NCBI RefSeq assembly: GCF_001513955.1
Contig: NZ_KQ948150.1
Coordinates: 682,001-746,000 of the forward strand
DNA length: 64,000 nucleotides
From: Streptomyces pseudovenezuelae
GTDB lineage: Bacteria > Actinomycetota > Actinomycetes > Streptomycetales > Streptomycetaceae
Direction: 5' to 3'
The notes under the pieces are model-generated. The model saw nothing but the letters and a program-made list of their open reading frames with translations, did no database searches and had not been told where the DNA came from. This document shows, one piece after another, positions 1 to 7,819 of this stretch. Position 1 is the first letter of the stretch, and each line of letters starts with the position of its first letter. A program made the position numbers and the translations under genes.

Positions 1-2
1 GC

Positions 3-71
3 GCCGTCGATCTGCTCCGCGTGAACAGCGCACTGTGTACCGCATCGGGCCGTGCCCGCTGTCGGGGCTGA
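3..71 (+). CDS. Cysteine-type leader peptide, 5' end outside the window
   Basis: An open frame enters from the left edge and ends at TGA 69-71. Its visible product contains AVDLLRVNSALC followed by a second Cys codon. The (H/A)VDLxRVxxxxC pattern is the signature of the short actinobacterial 'putative leader peptides' found upstream of sulfur-assimilation genes. In mycobacteria, Cys-containing upstream ORFs are known to work as cysteine-responsive attenuators. A GTG at 21 could also start a 16-residue version, but the match to the motif begins before it. It sits about 145 bases ahead of an amino-acid ABC transporter operon, which fits attenuation by cysteine supply. The start codon and SD are not visible. 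Confidence 0.65.
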   Translation, partial: AVDLLRVNSALCTASGRARCRG

Positions 72-104
72 CCTCTCTCCACAGCCCCCGCATCTCCTGA
101 CGAC

Positions 105-120
105 CACCGCGGCCGCGGTG
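105..120. promoter_or_regulatory. GC palindrome in the leader-transporter gap
   Basis: CACCGCGGCCGCGGTG is a perfect 16-base palindrome located 33 bases after the leader-peptide stop and 95 bases before the permease start. It could be the attenuator hairpin of the leader, folding when the leader is translated to completion. It has no U tract and no free loop unless the central bases open, so the role is inference. Confidence 0.3.
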
Positions 121-215
121 TGCCGTCGTCCTCCCCGCCCCCGGTACCTCGCTGTCGCATCGGCCGCCGCATGCCGCCGCGCCGCCCGGGGTGTCCGACC
201 CAGCCGGAGCCCACC

Positions 216-1196
216 ATGAGTGAACCCCCTGGCGCCACCGTCACGCTTCCGCTGACGTCCGTCGCCGACGAACCGTCAAAGCCCCTCACCGCCCAGCGAG
301 TTCTGCCGCTGCGGCGCCCCGGACGCTGGATCGCCACCGCGGTCGTCCTCGTCCTGGTCGCCCAGTTCGTGCACGGACTGGTGACCAACCCCTTCTACCA
401 GTGGGACCGCTGGGGCTACTGGTTCCTGCGCCCCACCATCCTCGACGGCCTGGCGATCACCCTCGAAGTCACCGCCTACAGCGCGGTGCTGGGCCTGGTC
501 GGCGGCATCCTGCTCGCCCTGGCCCGGCTGTCGAGGAGCCCGGTGCTGCGCGCGGTCAGCTGGACCTACGTCTGGGCGTTCCGCTCCATCCCGCTCATCG
601 TGGTGCTGATCTTCCTCTACAACTTCAGCGCCCTGTACAAGACGGTGAGCGTCGGCATCCCCTTCGGCCCGGCCTTCTTCTCCTTCGACGAGTCGAGACT
701 CGCCACCGACATGGCCGTCGCCGTCATCGGTCTCAGCCTCAACGAGGCCGCCTACGCGGCCGAGGTCGTGCGCGGCGGCATCCTCTCCGTCGACCAGGGC
801 CAGCACGAGGCTGCCGCGGCACTCGGTCTGCCGAAGGGCTACCAGTTCCGCAGGATCGTCTTCCCGCAGGCGTTGCGCTCGATCATCCCGAACTACGTCA
901 ACCAGCTCATCGGCCTGATCAAGGGCACCTCGCTGGTCTTCTACGTCTCCCTGCTCGACCTGTTCGGCTCCGCGCAGACCATGGGCTCCACCTACCCCGG
1001 TGACATCGTGCCGCTGCTCCTGGTCGTCACCGTCTGGTACCTGATCCTGACCAGCGTCGTCTCCGTCGTCCAGTTCTACATCGAGCGGCACTACGCCCGC
1101 GGGGCCACCCGCAGCCTGCCGCCGACACCGCTGCAGAAGCTCCGCACCGGGCTCACCGACCTGCGGGCCCGCATCCGCCGGGAGGCCGCCGTATGA
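216..1196 (+). CDS. Amino-acid ABC transporter permease (HisM/TcyB type)
   Basis: This is an inner-membrane permease of the polar amino acid uptake family, 326 residues. The start at ATG 216 is preceded by GGAG at 206-209; an upstream GTG frame start gives an implausible Pro/Arg-rich extension. The protein has a soluble N-terminus of about 45 residues, one membrane span and then a BPD_transp_1 domain. The EAA-loop region is visible as EAAAALGLPKGYQFRRIVFPQ followed by ALRSIIPNYVNQ, which docks the ATPase. The stop overlaps the next start (ATGA), so it is translationally coupled to the ATPase. With the lipoprotein downstream it forms a complete importer. Context (Cys leader, flavin monooxygenases) suggests a sulfur-containing amino acid such as cystine or an S-alkylcysteine; substrate is inferred. 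Confidence 0.9.
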   Translation: MSEPPGATVTLPLTSVADEPSKPLTAQRVLPLRRPGRWIATAVVLVLVAQFVHGLVTNPFYQWDRWGYWFLRPTILDGLAITLEVTAYSAVLGLVGGILLALARLSRSPVLRAVSWTYVWAFRSIPLIVVLIFLYNFSALYKTVSVGIPFGPAFFSFDESRLATDMAVAVIGLSLNEAAYAAEVVRGGILSVDQGQHEAAAALGLPKGYQFRRIVFPQALRSIIPNYVNQLIGLIKGTSLVFYVSLLDLFGSAQTMGSTYPGDIVPLLLVVTVWYLILTSVVSVVQFYIERHYARGATRSLPPTPLQKLRTGLTDLRARIRREAAV

Positions 1197-1990
1197 CCGC
1201 CAAGACGCTCGAAGCCCTGGCGGACGTCGAGGCCGCCACCGTCGAGGTCCACGACGTGCACAAGTGGTACGGCACCCACCGGGTGCTGGACGGCGTCGAC
1301 CTGACCGTCCGCCCCGGCGAGGTCACCGTCATCCTCGGCCCCTCCGGTTCCGGCAAGTCCACGCTGCTGAGGGTCATCAACCACCTGGAGAAGCCCGAGA
1401 TCGGCTACGTCAGCGTCAACGGCGAACCGATCGGCGTGAAGCGGCAGGGCGAGCGGCTCAAGGAACTCAGTGAGCGGGCCATCCTCACCCAGCGCGGACG
1501 GATCGGCTTCGTCTTCCAGAACTTCAACCTCTTCCCGCACCTGACCGTCCTGGACAACGTGGCCGCCGCCCCGGTCGCCACCGGGCGCCTCGGCAGGACC
1601 GAGGCACAGGAACTCGCCCGCGCACTCCTCGCCCGGGTCGGCCTCGCCGACAGGACCGGCGCCTACCCGCGCCAGCTCTCCGGCGGCCAGCAGCAGCGCG
1701 TCGCCATCGCCCGCGCCCTCGCACTGCGCCCCGGCGTCATCCTCTTCGACGAGCCCACCTCCGCCCTCGACCCGGAACTGGTCGGCGAGGTCCTCGCCGT
1801 CATCAAGGACCTGGCGAACAGCGGCACCACCCTCGTCATCGTCACCCACGAGATCGGCTTCGCCCGCGAGACCGCCGACCGGGTCGTCTTCATCGACGGC
1901 GGCAGGATCGTCGAGCAGGGCCCGCCCTCCGAGGTCCTCGACAAGCCGCGGCACGAGCGGACCAAGGACTTCCTCAGCAAGGTCCTGTGA
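1193..1990 (+). CDS. Amino-acid ABC transporter ATP-binding protein (GlnQ/TcyC type)
   Basis: This 265-residue ATPase energises the importer. Visible motifs in order are the Walker A GPSGSGKST (around residue 51), the Q-loop in FVFQNFNLFPHLT, the ABC signature LSGGQQQRVAIARAL, Walker B VILFDEPTSALDPE and the H-loop VTHE. Length and motif spacing are normal for the GlnQ/HisP group. Its ATG overlaps the permease stop by four bases. It is followed after 62 bases by the binding protein, so permease, ATPase and receptor are one transcription unit. Alternative families are unlikely given the signature and partners; only the substrate is uncertain. Confidence 0.93.
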   Translation: MTAKTLEALADVEAATVEVHDVHKWYGTHRVLDGVDLTVRPGEVTVILGPSGSGKSTLLRVINHLEKPEIGYVSVNGEPIGVKRQGERLKELSERAILTQRGRIGFVFQNFNLFPHLTVLDNVAAAPVATGRLGRTEAQELARALLARVGLADRTGAYPRQLSGGQQQRVAIARALALRPGVILFDEPTSALDPELVGEVLAVIKDLANSGTTLVIVTHEIGFARETADRVVFIDGGRIVEQGPPSEVLDKPRHERTKDFLSKVL

Positions 1991-2052
1991 CCGCCGCCCC
2001 CATAGACCTCCCCCCACCCCACCCTCATCACCTTCAGCGACAAGGAACGGCC

Positions 2053-3081
2053 ATGCCCACGCAGATCACCCGACGCAGCCTGATACGCGGCATCACCGCG
2101 GCGACCGCCGTCGCCTCCCTGGCCACCGGGCTCGCCGCCTGCGGTGGCAACAGCGACGCGGCCACCTCCACCCAGGCGGCCGCCAGGACCGGCGAGGTCG
2201 TCATCGGCCAGGTCTCCAACGGCGCCGCCCGGCAGACCTCCATCAAGGTCTCCGAAGTCAAGTCCATCAGCGCCGAACTCCCCGCCGCCCTCAAGAAGAG
2301 CGGCAAACTGGAGATCGGCATCGGCGCCCTGCCGTCCGGTTTCCCGCCGCTGGCGTACGTGGGCAGCGACCAGAAGACCCTCACCGGCGCCGAACCCGAC
2401 TTCGGCCGACTGGTCGCCGCGGTCCTCGGCCTCACACCCGAAGTGAAGAACTCCACCTGGGAGAACCTCTTCGTCGGCATCGACAGCGGCAAGGTGGACG
2501 TGGCCTTCTCCAACGTCACCGACACCGAGGAACGCAAGAAGAAGTACGAGTTCGCCTCCTACCGGCAGGACAACCTCGCCTTCACCGTGCCGAAGAAGAG
2601 CACCTGGAACTTCGACGGCGCCTACGAGAGCCTCGCCGGCAAGACGGTCTCCGTGAGCTCCGGCACCAACCAGGAGAAGATCCTGCTGGAGTGGAAGGCG
2701 AAGCTGGCCAAGGAGGGCAAGAAGCTCACCGTCAAGTACTTCCAGGACAGCAACAGCGTCTACCTGGCGTTGTCCAGCGGCAAGATCGACGCCTACTTCG
2801 GCCCCAACCCCGGCATCGCGTACCACAACCGCCAGGTCGCGAGCACGCCCAACGCCACCCGCACCGCGGGCACTTACTCGGGGGCCGGCGCCGGCCTGCA
2901 GGGCCTGATCGCGGCCACCGCGAAGAAGGACAGCGGCCTCGCCAAGCCGCTCGCCGACGCCATCAACCACCTGATCAAGAACGGCCAGTACGCCGAGTGG
3001 CTCAAGGCCTACAACCTCTCCAACGAGGCCGTCGCCAAGTCCGAGGTCAACCCGCCCGGACTGCCGCTCGACAACTCCTGA
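2053..3081 (+). CDS. Substrate-binding lipoprotein of the amino-acid ABC transporter
   Basis: This 342-residue solute-binding protein (SBP_bac_3 type) starts at ATG 2053, preceded by AAGGA. An earlier GTG in frame would add 22 Pro/His-rich residues and is rejected. The N-terminus carries an Arg-Arg pair (7-8), a hydrophobic stretch and the lipobox LAAC with Cys30, so it is probably exported (possibly by Tat) and lipid-anchored outside the membrane. The body contains DFGRLVAAVLGL and the DVAFSNVTDTEERKKKYEF block typical of family 3 receptors (usually 'TxTxERxxxxxFS'). Family 3 receptors bind amino acids, including cystine and S-substituted cysteines in other bacteria. A strong terminator hairpin follows directly. 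Confidence 0.9.
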   Translation: MPTQITRRSLIRGITAATAVASLATGLAACGGNSDAATSTQAAARTGEVVIGQVSNGAARQTSIKVSEVKSISAELPAALKKSGKLEIGIGALPSGFPPLAYVGSDQKTLTGAEPDFGRLVAAVLGLTPEVKNSTWENLFVGIDSGKVDVAFSNVTDTEERKKKYEFASYRQDNLAFTVPKKSTWNFDGAYESLAGKTVSVSSGTNQEKILLEWKAKLAKEGKKLTVKYFQDSNSVYLALSSGKIDAYFGPNPGIAYHNRQVASTPNATRTAGTYSGAGAGLQGLIAATAKKDSGLAKPLADAINHLIKNGQYAEWLKAYNLSNEAVAKSEVNPPGLPLDNS

Positions 3082-3092
3082 CCACCGCCTGC

Positions 3093-3128
3093 CGGGGACT
3101 CCACCACCGACCCGCGGTGGAGTCCCCG
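3093..3128 (+). terminator. Strong hairpin terminator after the transporter
   Basis: CGGGGACTCCACC (3093-3105) pairs perfectly with GGTGGAGTCCCCG (3116-3128) across a 10-base loop, starting 12 bases after the binding-protein stop. There is no T run, which is normal in Streptomyces. It separates the transporter from the acetyltransferase, perhaps only partially. Confidence 0.8.
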
Positions 3129-3170
3129 CGTGCCGGACACCCCGAGTCGCACACCGGAGACCGCCACACC

Positions 3171-3896
3171 ATGTCCGTCATCGCCCACGACGCCAGATCG
3201 TCGCACCTCCTGGACAACCCCGCCTGGGCCGCGCTCACCGGCCCGCACGCCGCCTTCGCCGAACGCGTCGGCCACGCCGTCCGCTACCAACAGGACGTCG
3301 CACCCTTCCACGCCCTCTTCGACGAGGACGACCCGCGCGCCTGGGCCGACCTCGCCGCACTCGTCGGCCCCGGCGGCACCGCCGCGGTGCGGGGCGTGAC
3401 CGAGGCGGCGGAGGGCTGGGAGGTCGTGCGCACCGGACACGGCGTCCAACTCGTGGACACCGGCCTGCGCGCCGAGCCCGACCCCGAGGCCGTACGGCTC
3501 GGCCCCGACGACGTGCCCGAGATCCTGGACCTGGTCGCCCGCACCGAGCCGGGCCCCTATCTGCCCCGCACCGTCGAGCTGGGCACCTACCTCGGCATCC
3601 GTCACCAGGGCCGGCTGATCGCCCTGGCCGGCGAGCGGTTGCACCCGCCGGGCTGGACGGAGATCAGCGCCGTGTGCACCGACCCCGCCCACCGCGGCCG
3701 GGGCCTGGCCACCCGTCTGGTCCGCGCTGTCGCCGCCGGCATCAAGGAGCGCGGCGAACGTCCCTTCCTGCACGCCGCGGCCGGCAACGCGAACGCGATC
3801 CGGCTGTACGAGTCGATCGGGTTCACCCTGCGCCGCCGTACCGTCTTCTCGCTCGTCCGGCACACCGGGGCCGCCGCGCTGGAAGAAACGGCATAG
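3171..3896 (+). CDS. GNAT family N-acetyltransferase (SnaA/YxeL-like role proposed)
   Basis: This is a 241-residue acetyltransferase. The start at ATG 3171 is the first good start after the terminator hairpin, with GGAG at 3155-3158. The C-terminal half is the GNAT core: TEISAVCTDPAHRGRGLATRL holds the acetyl-CoA pyrophosphate loop (RGRGLA), followed by AAGNANAIRLYESIGF, the C-terminal GNAT signature. The first about 100 residues are a separate N-terminal region, as in two-part GNATs. In Bacillus S-alkylcysteine salvage a GNAT enzyme N-acetylates the S-substituted cysteine before a flavin monooxygenase cleaves it. The position here between an amino-acid importer and such monooxygenases supports the same job, but the substrate is inferred. 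Confidence 0.85.
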   Translation: MSVIAHDARSSHLLDNPAWAALTGPHAAFAERVGHAVRYQQDVAPFHALFDEDDPRAWADLAALVGPGGTAAVRGVTEAAEGWEVVRTGHGVQLVDTGLRAEPDPEAVRLGPDDVPEILDLVARTEPGPYLPRTVELGTYLGIRHQGRLIALAGERLHPPGWTEISAVCTDPAHRGRGLATRLVRAVAAGIKERGERPFLHAAAGNANAIRLYESIGFTLRRRTVFSLVRHTGAAALEETA

Positions 3897-3955
3897 CCGT
3901 GCCGTTGTCCTTGTCGAAGGCGAGTGCCCGCCCCACCCGGACGGAGGTGCGACAC

Positions 3956-4042
3956 GTGACACGTGTACTGCGTGCCGTCCACCTCCACTCCCGGCCCCAC
4001 ATCGACCTCCAGCGCGTGGCCGGCTCCCTCTGTAGCTCCTGA
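3956..4042 (+). CDS. Cysteine-type leader peptide of the monooxygenase operon
   Basis: GTG 3956 to TGA 4042 encodes 28 residues beginning MTRVLRAV and ending HSRPHIDLQRVAGSLCSS. GGAGG at 3943-3947 lies eight bases upstream. The HIDLxRVxxxxC motif, the Arg/His-rich N-terminus and the single Cys codon near the end match the actinobacterial leader peptides found upstream of sulfur genes. It ends 77 bases before the first monooxygenase. The likely role is to sense charged Cys-tRNA by ribosome stalling at the TGT codon and so control read-through or translation of the operon. The mechanism is known for Cys-rich uORFs in mycobacteria; its operation here is inference. Confidence 0.8.
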   Translation: MTRVLRAVHLHSRPHIDLQRVAGSLCSS

Positions 4043-4119
4043 CCCCGTTTCCCCAGCCGCCGTGTGCCCCGACTCCCGTGGGCCGGCGATCTCGTACGGA
4101 CCTCCAGGAAGGCACCTCC

Positions 4120-5331
4120 GTGTCCTCAACTCCCGCTTCCCCCCTGCGCCTTGCTGTCGCCCTCGACGGCACCGGCTGGCATCCCGCCTCCTGGCGCGAG
4201 CAAGTCGCCCGCCCCCGGGACCTGTTCACCGCCGGTTACTGGGCCGACCTGATCGCCGAGGCCGAACGCGGCCTGCTCGACTTCGTCACCCTCGAGGACG
4301 GACTCGGCCTGCAGTCCTCGCACTACGGCGAGCTCGACGGCCGCACCGACCAGGTACGCGGCCGCCTCGACGCCGTCCTGACCGCCGCCCGCATCGCCCC
4401 CCTCACCCGGCACATCGGCCTGGTCCCGACCGTGATCACCACCCACACCGAGCCGTTCCACATCTCCAAGGCGATCGCCACCCTCGACTACGTGAGTTCG
4501 GGCCGCGCGGGACTGCGCGTGCAGATCAGCGCCCGCCCGCACGAGGCCGACCACTTCGGCCGCCGCACCTTCCCGCCGCTGAGCCTGCAGGAGTTGCAGA
4601 CCCCCGCCGGACAACAGCGGCTCACCGAGCACTTCGACGAGGCCGCCGACCACGTCGAGGTCGTACGCCGGCTCTGGGACAGCTGGGAGGACGACGCCGA
4701 GATCCGGGACGTCACCACCGGCCGGTTCATCGACCGCGACAAGCTGCATTACATCGACTTCGAGGGCAGCCACTTCAGCGTCAAGGGCCCCTCCATCACC
4801 CCGCGCCCGCCGCAGGGCCAGCCCCTGGTCACCGCCCTCGCGCACCAGACCGTCCCGTACCGGCTGGTGGCCCGCCAGGCCGACGTCGGCTACGTCACTC
4901 CGCACAACACCGAGGACGCGCGGGAGATCGTCGCCGAGATCCGCGCCGAACAGGAGAGGGCCGGACGCGCCGACGAACTCCTGCACGTCTTCGGCGACCT
5001 GGTGGTCTTCCTCGACGACGACCAGGCCGCCGCGGAGGACCGCCGCGCACGCCTGGACGCCCTCGCGGGGGAGCCGTACTCCAGCGACGCACGCATCTTC
5101 GCCGGAACACCTGCCCAACTCGCCGACGTGCTCCAGGAGCTGGGGGAGTCCGGACTGAGCGGCTTCCGGCTGCGGCCCGCCGTCGCCGGACACGACCTGC
5201 CCGCCATCACCCGCGGTCTGGTCCCCGAACTCCAGCGCCGGGGCGCCTTCCGCACCGCCTATGAGGCCGACACCCTGCGCGGCCTGCTGGGCCTGGGCCG
5301 CCCCGCCAACCGCTACGCCGCCACCGCCTGA
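4120..5331 (+). CDS. LLM-class flavin-dependent monooxygenase
   Basis: This is a 403-residue bacterial-luciferase-fold enzyme that should use reduced FMN and O2. GTG 4120 is chosen because AGGAAGG (4106-4112) lies seven bases before it; the frame opens at GTG 4078 without a ribosome site. Recognisable parts are DFVTLEDG near residue 60, the TRHIGLVPTVITTHTEPFH segment that lines the flavin site, and TLDYVSSGRAGLRVQIS, the counterpart of the usual 'LDxLSxGRxxLxxGxG'. The last is degenerate in its final glycines. It is the first gene of a five-gene operon with the next start 21 bases away. It belongs to the broad group that holds CmoO/YtmO and alkanesulfonate monooxygenases; the exact substrate cannot be read from the sequence. 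Confidence 0.85.
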   Translation: MSSTPASPLRLAVALDGTGWHPASWREQVARPRDLFTAGYWADLIAEAERGLLDFVTLEDGLGLQSSHYGELDGRTDQVRGRLDAVLTAARIAPLTRHIGLVPTVITTHTEPFHISKAIATLDYVSSGRAGLRVQISARPHEADHFGRRTFPPLSLQELQTPAGQQRLTEHFDEAADHVEVVRRLWDSWEDDAEIRDVTTGRFIDRDKLHYIDFEGSHFSVKGPSITPRPPQGQPLVTALAHQTVPYRLVARQADVGYVTPHNTEDAREIVAEIRAEQERAGRADELLHVFGDLVVFLDDDQAAAEDRRARLDALAGEPYSSDARIFAGTPAQLADVLQELGESGLSGFRLRPAVAGHDLPAITRGLVPELQRRGAFRTAYEADTLRGLLGLGRPANRYAATA

Positions 5332-5351
5332 GCCGGAAGGACCGTACCGAC

Positions 5352-6731
5352 ATGAGCAAGCCGCTGAAGCAGATCCATCTGGCCGCGCATTTTCCGGGCG
5401 TCAACAACACCACCGTGTGGAGCGACCCCGAGGCCGGCAGCCACATCGAGTTCGACTCCTTCGCGCACTTCGCGCGGACCGCCGAACGCGCCAAGTTCGA
5501 CTTCCTGTTCCTCGCCGAGGGCCTGCGCCTGCGTGAACAGGGCGGGAAGATCTACGACCTGGACGTGGTCGGCCGGCCCGACACCTTCACTGTCCTCGCC
5601 GCGCTGGCCGCCGTCACCGAGCACCTCGGCCTGACCGGCACCATCAACTCCACCTTCAACGAGCCCTACGAGGTGGCCCGCCAGTTCGCCAGCCTCGACC
5701 ACCTCTCCGGAGGCCGCTCCGCCTGGAACGTCGTCACCTCCTGGGACGCCTTCACCGGCGAGAACTTCCGCCGCGGCGGCTTCCTCCCGCAGAAGGAGCG
5801 CTACTCCCGGGCCAAGGAGTTCCTGGCCACGGCGAACGAACTCTTCGACTCCTGGCACGGTGACGAGATCGTCGCCGACCAGGCCACGGGTGTCTTCCTG
5901 CGGGACGCGAAGGCCGGCTCCTTCGTCCACGCCGGTCAGCACTTCGACATCCACGGCCAGTTCAACGTCCCGCGCTCCCCACAGGGCCGTCCCGTCATCT
6001 TCCAGGCGGGCGACTCCGAGGAGGGCCGCGAGTTCGCCGCCTCCTCCGCCGACGCCATCTTCAGCCGGCACGCCACCCTGACGGACGGTCAGGCCTTCTA
6101 CACGGACGTCAAGAACCGCCTAGCCAAGTACGGCCGCCGCAACGACCAGTTGCTGATCCTGCCCGCCGCCTCCTTCGCACTCGCCGACACCGACGCGGAG
6201 GCGGAGGAACTCGCCAGGGAGGTACGCCGCCAGCAGGTCAGCGGGGCCACCGCCCTCAAGCACCTGGAGTTCGTCTGGAACCGGGACCTGTCCTCCTACG
6301 ACCCGGAGGGCCCGCTGCCCGACATCGACCCGGACGTCAGCGACAATCACATCTCCAAGGGCCGCGCCCAGGTACGGATGTACCGCGACCCGCTGGCCAC
6401 CGCCCGCGAGTGGCGCGAACTGGCCGCCGCCAACCACTGGTCCATCCGCGACCTGGTCATTCACACCGGCAACCGGCAGACCTTCGTCGGCTCCCCATCC
6501 ACCATCGCCCGGACCATCAACGACTACGTCCAGGCCGACGCCAGCGACGGCTTCATCCTGGTCCCGCACATCACCCCGACCGGCCTCGACACCTTCGCCG
6601 ACAAGGTCGTACCGCTGCTGCAGGAACAGGGCGTCTTCCGCACCGACTACGAGGGCCCCACCCTGCGCCACCACCTCGGCCTGGCCCACCCAGACGAGGC
6701 GAAGGCGTCCGACGAGCGGGCGGCGTCGTGA
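5352..6731 (+). CDS. NtaA/SnaA/DszA family FMN-dependent monooxygenase (CmoJ/YxeK-like)
   Basis: This is a 459-residue flavin monooxygenase of the large (about 450 residue) NtaA/SnaA/DszA subgroup. Diagnostic segments are HIEFDSFAHFARTAERAKFDF, GRPDTFTVLAALAAVTEHLGL, ASLDHLSGGRSAWNVVTS, FRRGGFLPQKERYSRAKEF, and SPQGRPVIFQAGDSEEGREF, which is typical of the subgroup. CmoJ and YxeK of Bacillus, which cleave the C-S bond of N-acetyl-S-alkylcysteines or N-acetyl-2-succinocysteine, belong here, as do NTA and dibenzothiophene-sulfone monooxygenases. With the importer and GNAT upstream, C-S cleavage to release a cysteine derivative is the best guess. ATG 5352 follows AAGG; the stop overlaps the next GTG. 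Confidence 0.88.
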   Translation: MSKPLKQIHLAAHFPGVNNTTVWSDPEAGSHIEFDSFAHFARTAERAKFDFLFLAEGLRLREQGGKIYDLDVVGRPDTFTVLAALAAVTEHLGLTGTINSTFNEPYEVARQFASLDHLSGGRSAWNVVTSWDAFTGENFRRGGFLPQKERYSRAKEFLATANELFDSWHGDEIVADQATGVFLRDAKAGSFVHAGQHFDIHGQFNVPRSPQGRPVIFQAGDSEEGREFAASSADAIFSRHATLTDGQAFYTDVKNRLAKYGRRNDQLLILPAASFALADTDAEAEELAREVRRQQVSGATALKHLEFVWNRDLSSYDPEGPLPDIDPDVSDNHISKGRAQVRMYRDPLATAREWRELAAANHWSIRDLVIHTGNRQTFVGSPSTIARTINDYVQADASDGFILVPHITPTGLDTFADKVVPLLQEQGVFRTDYEGPTLRHHLGLAHPDEAKASDERAAS

Positions 6732-7819
6732 AGTTCCTCGCCGTCACGCTCGTCGTGCACCGCCCGGACCCCATCACCGGGGTGCAGAAGCCCACCCACG
6801 ACCGGTTCCGCGAGGTCCTCGACAACGCCCTGCTCGCCGAGGAGCTGGGCTTCGACGGCTTCGGCGTGGGGGAGCGCCACGAGCGGCCCTTCCTCTCCTC
6901 GTCCCCGACCGTCGTACTCAGCCATGTGGCCGCCCTGACCAAGCGGATCCGACTGTTCACGGCCGTGACGACGCTCAGCCTGCTGGACCCGGTCCGCGCG
7001 TACGAGGACTACGCCACCCTCGACCACCTGTCGGGCGGCCGCCTCGACCTGATCATCGGCAAGGGCAACGGCGCTGCCCAACGCGACCTGTTCCACGTCA
7101 CGCCGGATGACCAGTGGGACCGCAACGCCGAGAGCTACGAGCTCTTCCGGAAGATCTGGCGCCAGGACAAGGTCACCGCCGACCCCCGCTTCCGTCCGCC
7201 GCTGATCGACGCCGAGGTGTGGCCGCGGCCGTACCAGCAGCCGGTCCGGGTCTGGCACGGCAGCGCCACCAGCAAGGAGTCCGTCGACCTCGCCGCTCGC
7301 TACGGCGACCCGCTGTTCTCCGCGAACGTCACCAACCCCATGGAGCCCTACGCCGAGTTGATCCGTCACTACCGTGAGCGCTGGGAGTTCTACGGCCACG
7401 ACCCGGCCGACATCGCGGTCGGCGCCGGGACGGCGGGCATCTGCGTGGCTCCCACCTCCCAGGAGGCGCTGGCCGCGTACCGGCCGATCTTCGAGTCCAA
7501 CCTGGCGTTCTTCAGGAAGGCCGGCCTGCCGGTCGTGTTCGAGACCCTGGAGGACTTCGTCGAACGCAGCTCCGCACTGATCGGCAGCCCGCAACAGGTC
7601 GTCGACAAGGTGCACCGTTACCACGAACAGTTCGGCCACACGGTGGTGCACCTGCATGCCGACGCGAGCGGGCTGACGGAGTCCCAGCACCGTGCCTCGC
7701 TCGAACTGTTCCAGTCCGAGGCCGCCCCCGTGCTGCGCCGCGACATCCCGGATCCGCCGTTCGCCTGGGGCCCCGTCCTTCCGGCGTCACCGCTCACTCA
7801 GGAGTCCGCCCGTGCCTGA
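6728..7819 (+). CDS. LLM-class flavin-dependent oxidoreductase
   Basis: This 363-residue luciferase-fold oxidoreductase starts at GTG 6728, which overlaps the previous stop (GTGA). This overlap decides the start. It has DGFGVGERHERPF, the typical 'xxWxGEHH' flavin-site segment, TKRIRLFTAVTTLSLLDPVR, and TLDHLSGGRLDLIIGKGNG, a complete family motif. The C-terminus contains ALIGSPQQVVDKVHRYHEQFGH, the conserved 'GSPxxVxxKI' element. It depends on the reductase at the end of the operon for FMNH2. It is distinct from the other three paralogues (different length and motif details), so the operon probably handles several organosulfur substrates rather than repeating one step. Substrate unknown. Confidence 0.87.
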   Translation: MKFLAVTLVVHRPDPITGVQKPTHDRFREVLDNALLAEELGFDGFGVGERHERPFLSSSPTVVLSHVAALTKRIRLFTAVTTLSLLDPVRAYEDYATLDHLSGGRLDLIIGKGNGAAQRDLFHVTPDDQWDRNAESYELFRKIWRQDKVTADPRFRPPLIDAEVWPRPYQQPVRVWHGSATSKESVDLAARYGDPLFSANVTNPMEPYAELIRHYRERWEFYGHDPADIAVGAGTAGICVAPTSQEALAAYRPIFESNLAFFRKAGLPVVFETLEDFVERSSALIGSPQQVVDKVHRYHEQFGHTVVHLHADASGLTESQHRASLELFQSEAAPVLRRDIPDPPFAWGPVLPASPLTQESARA

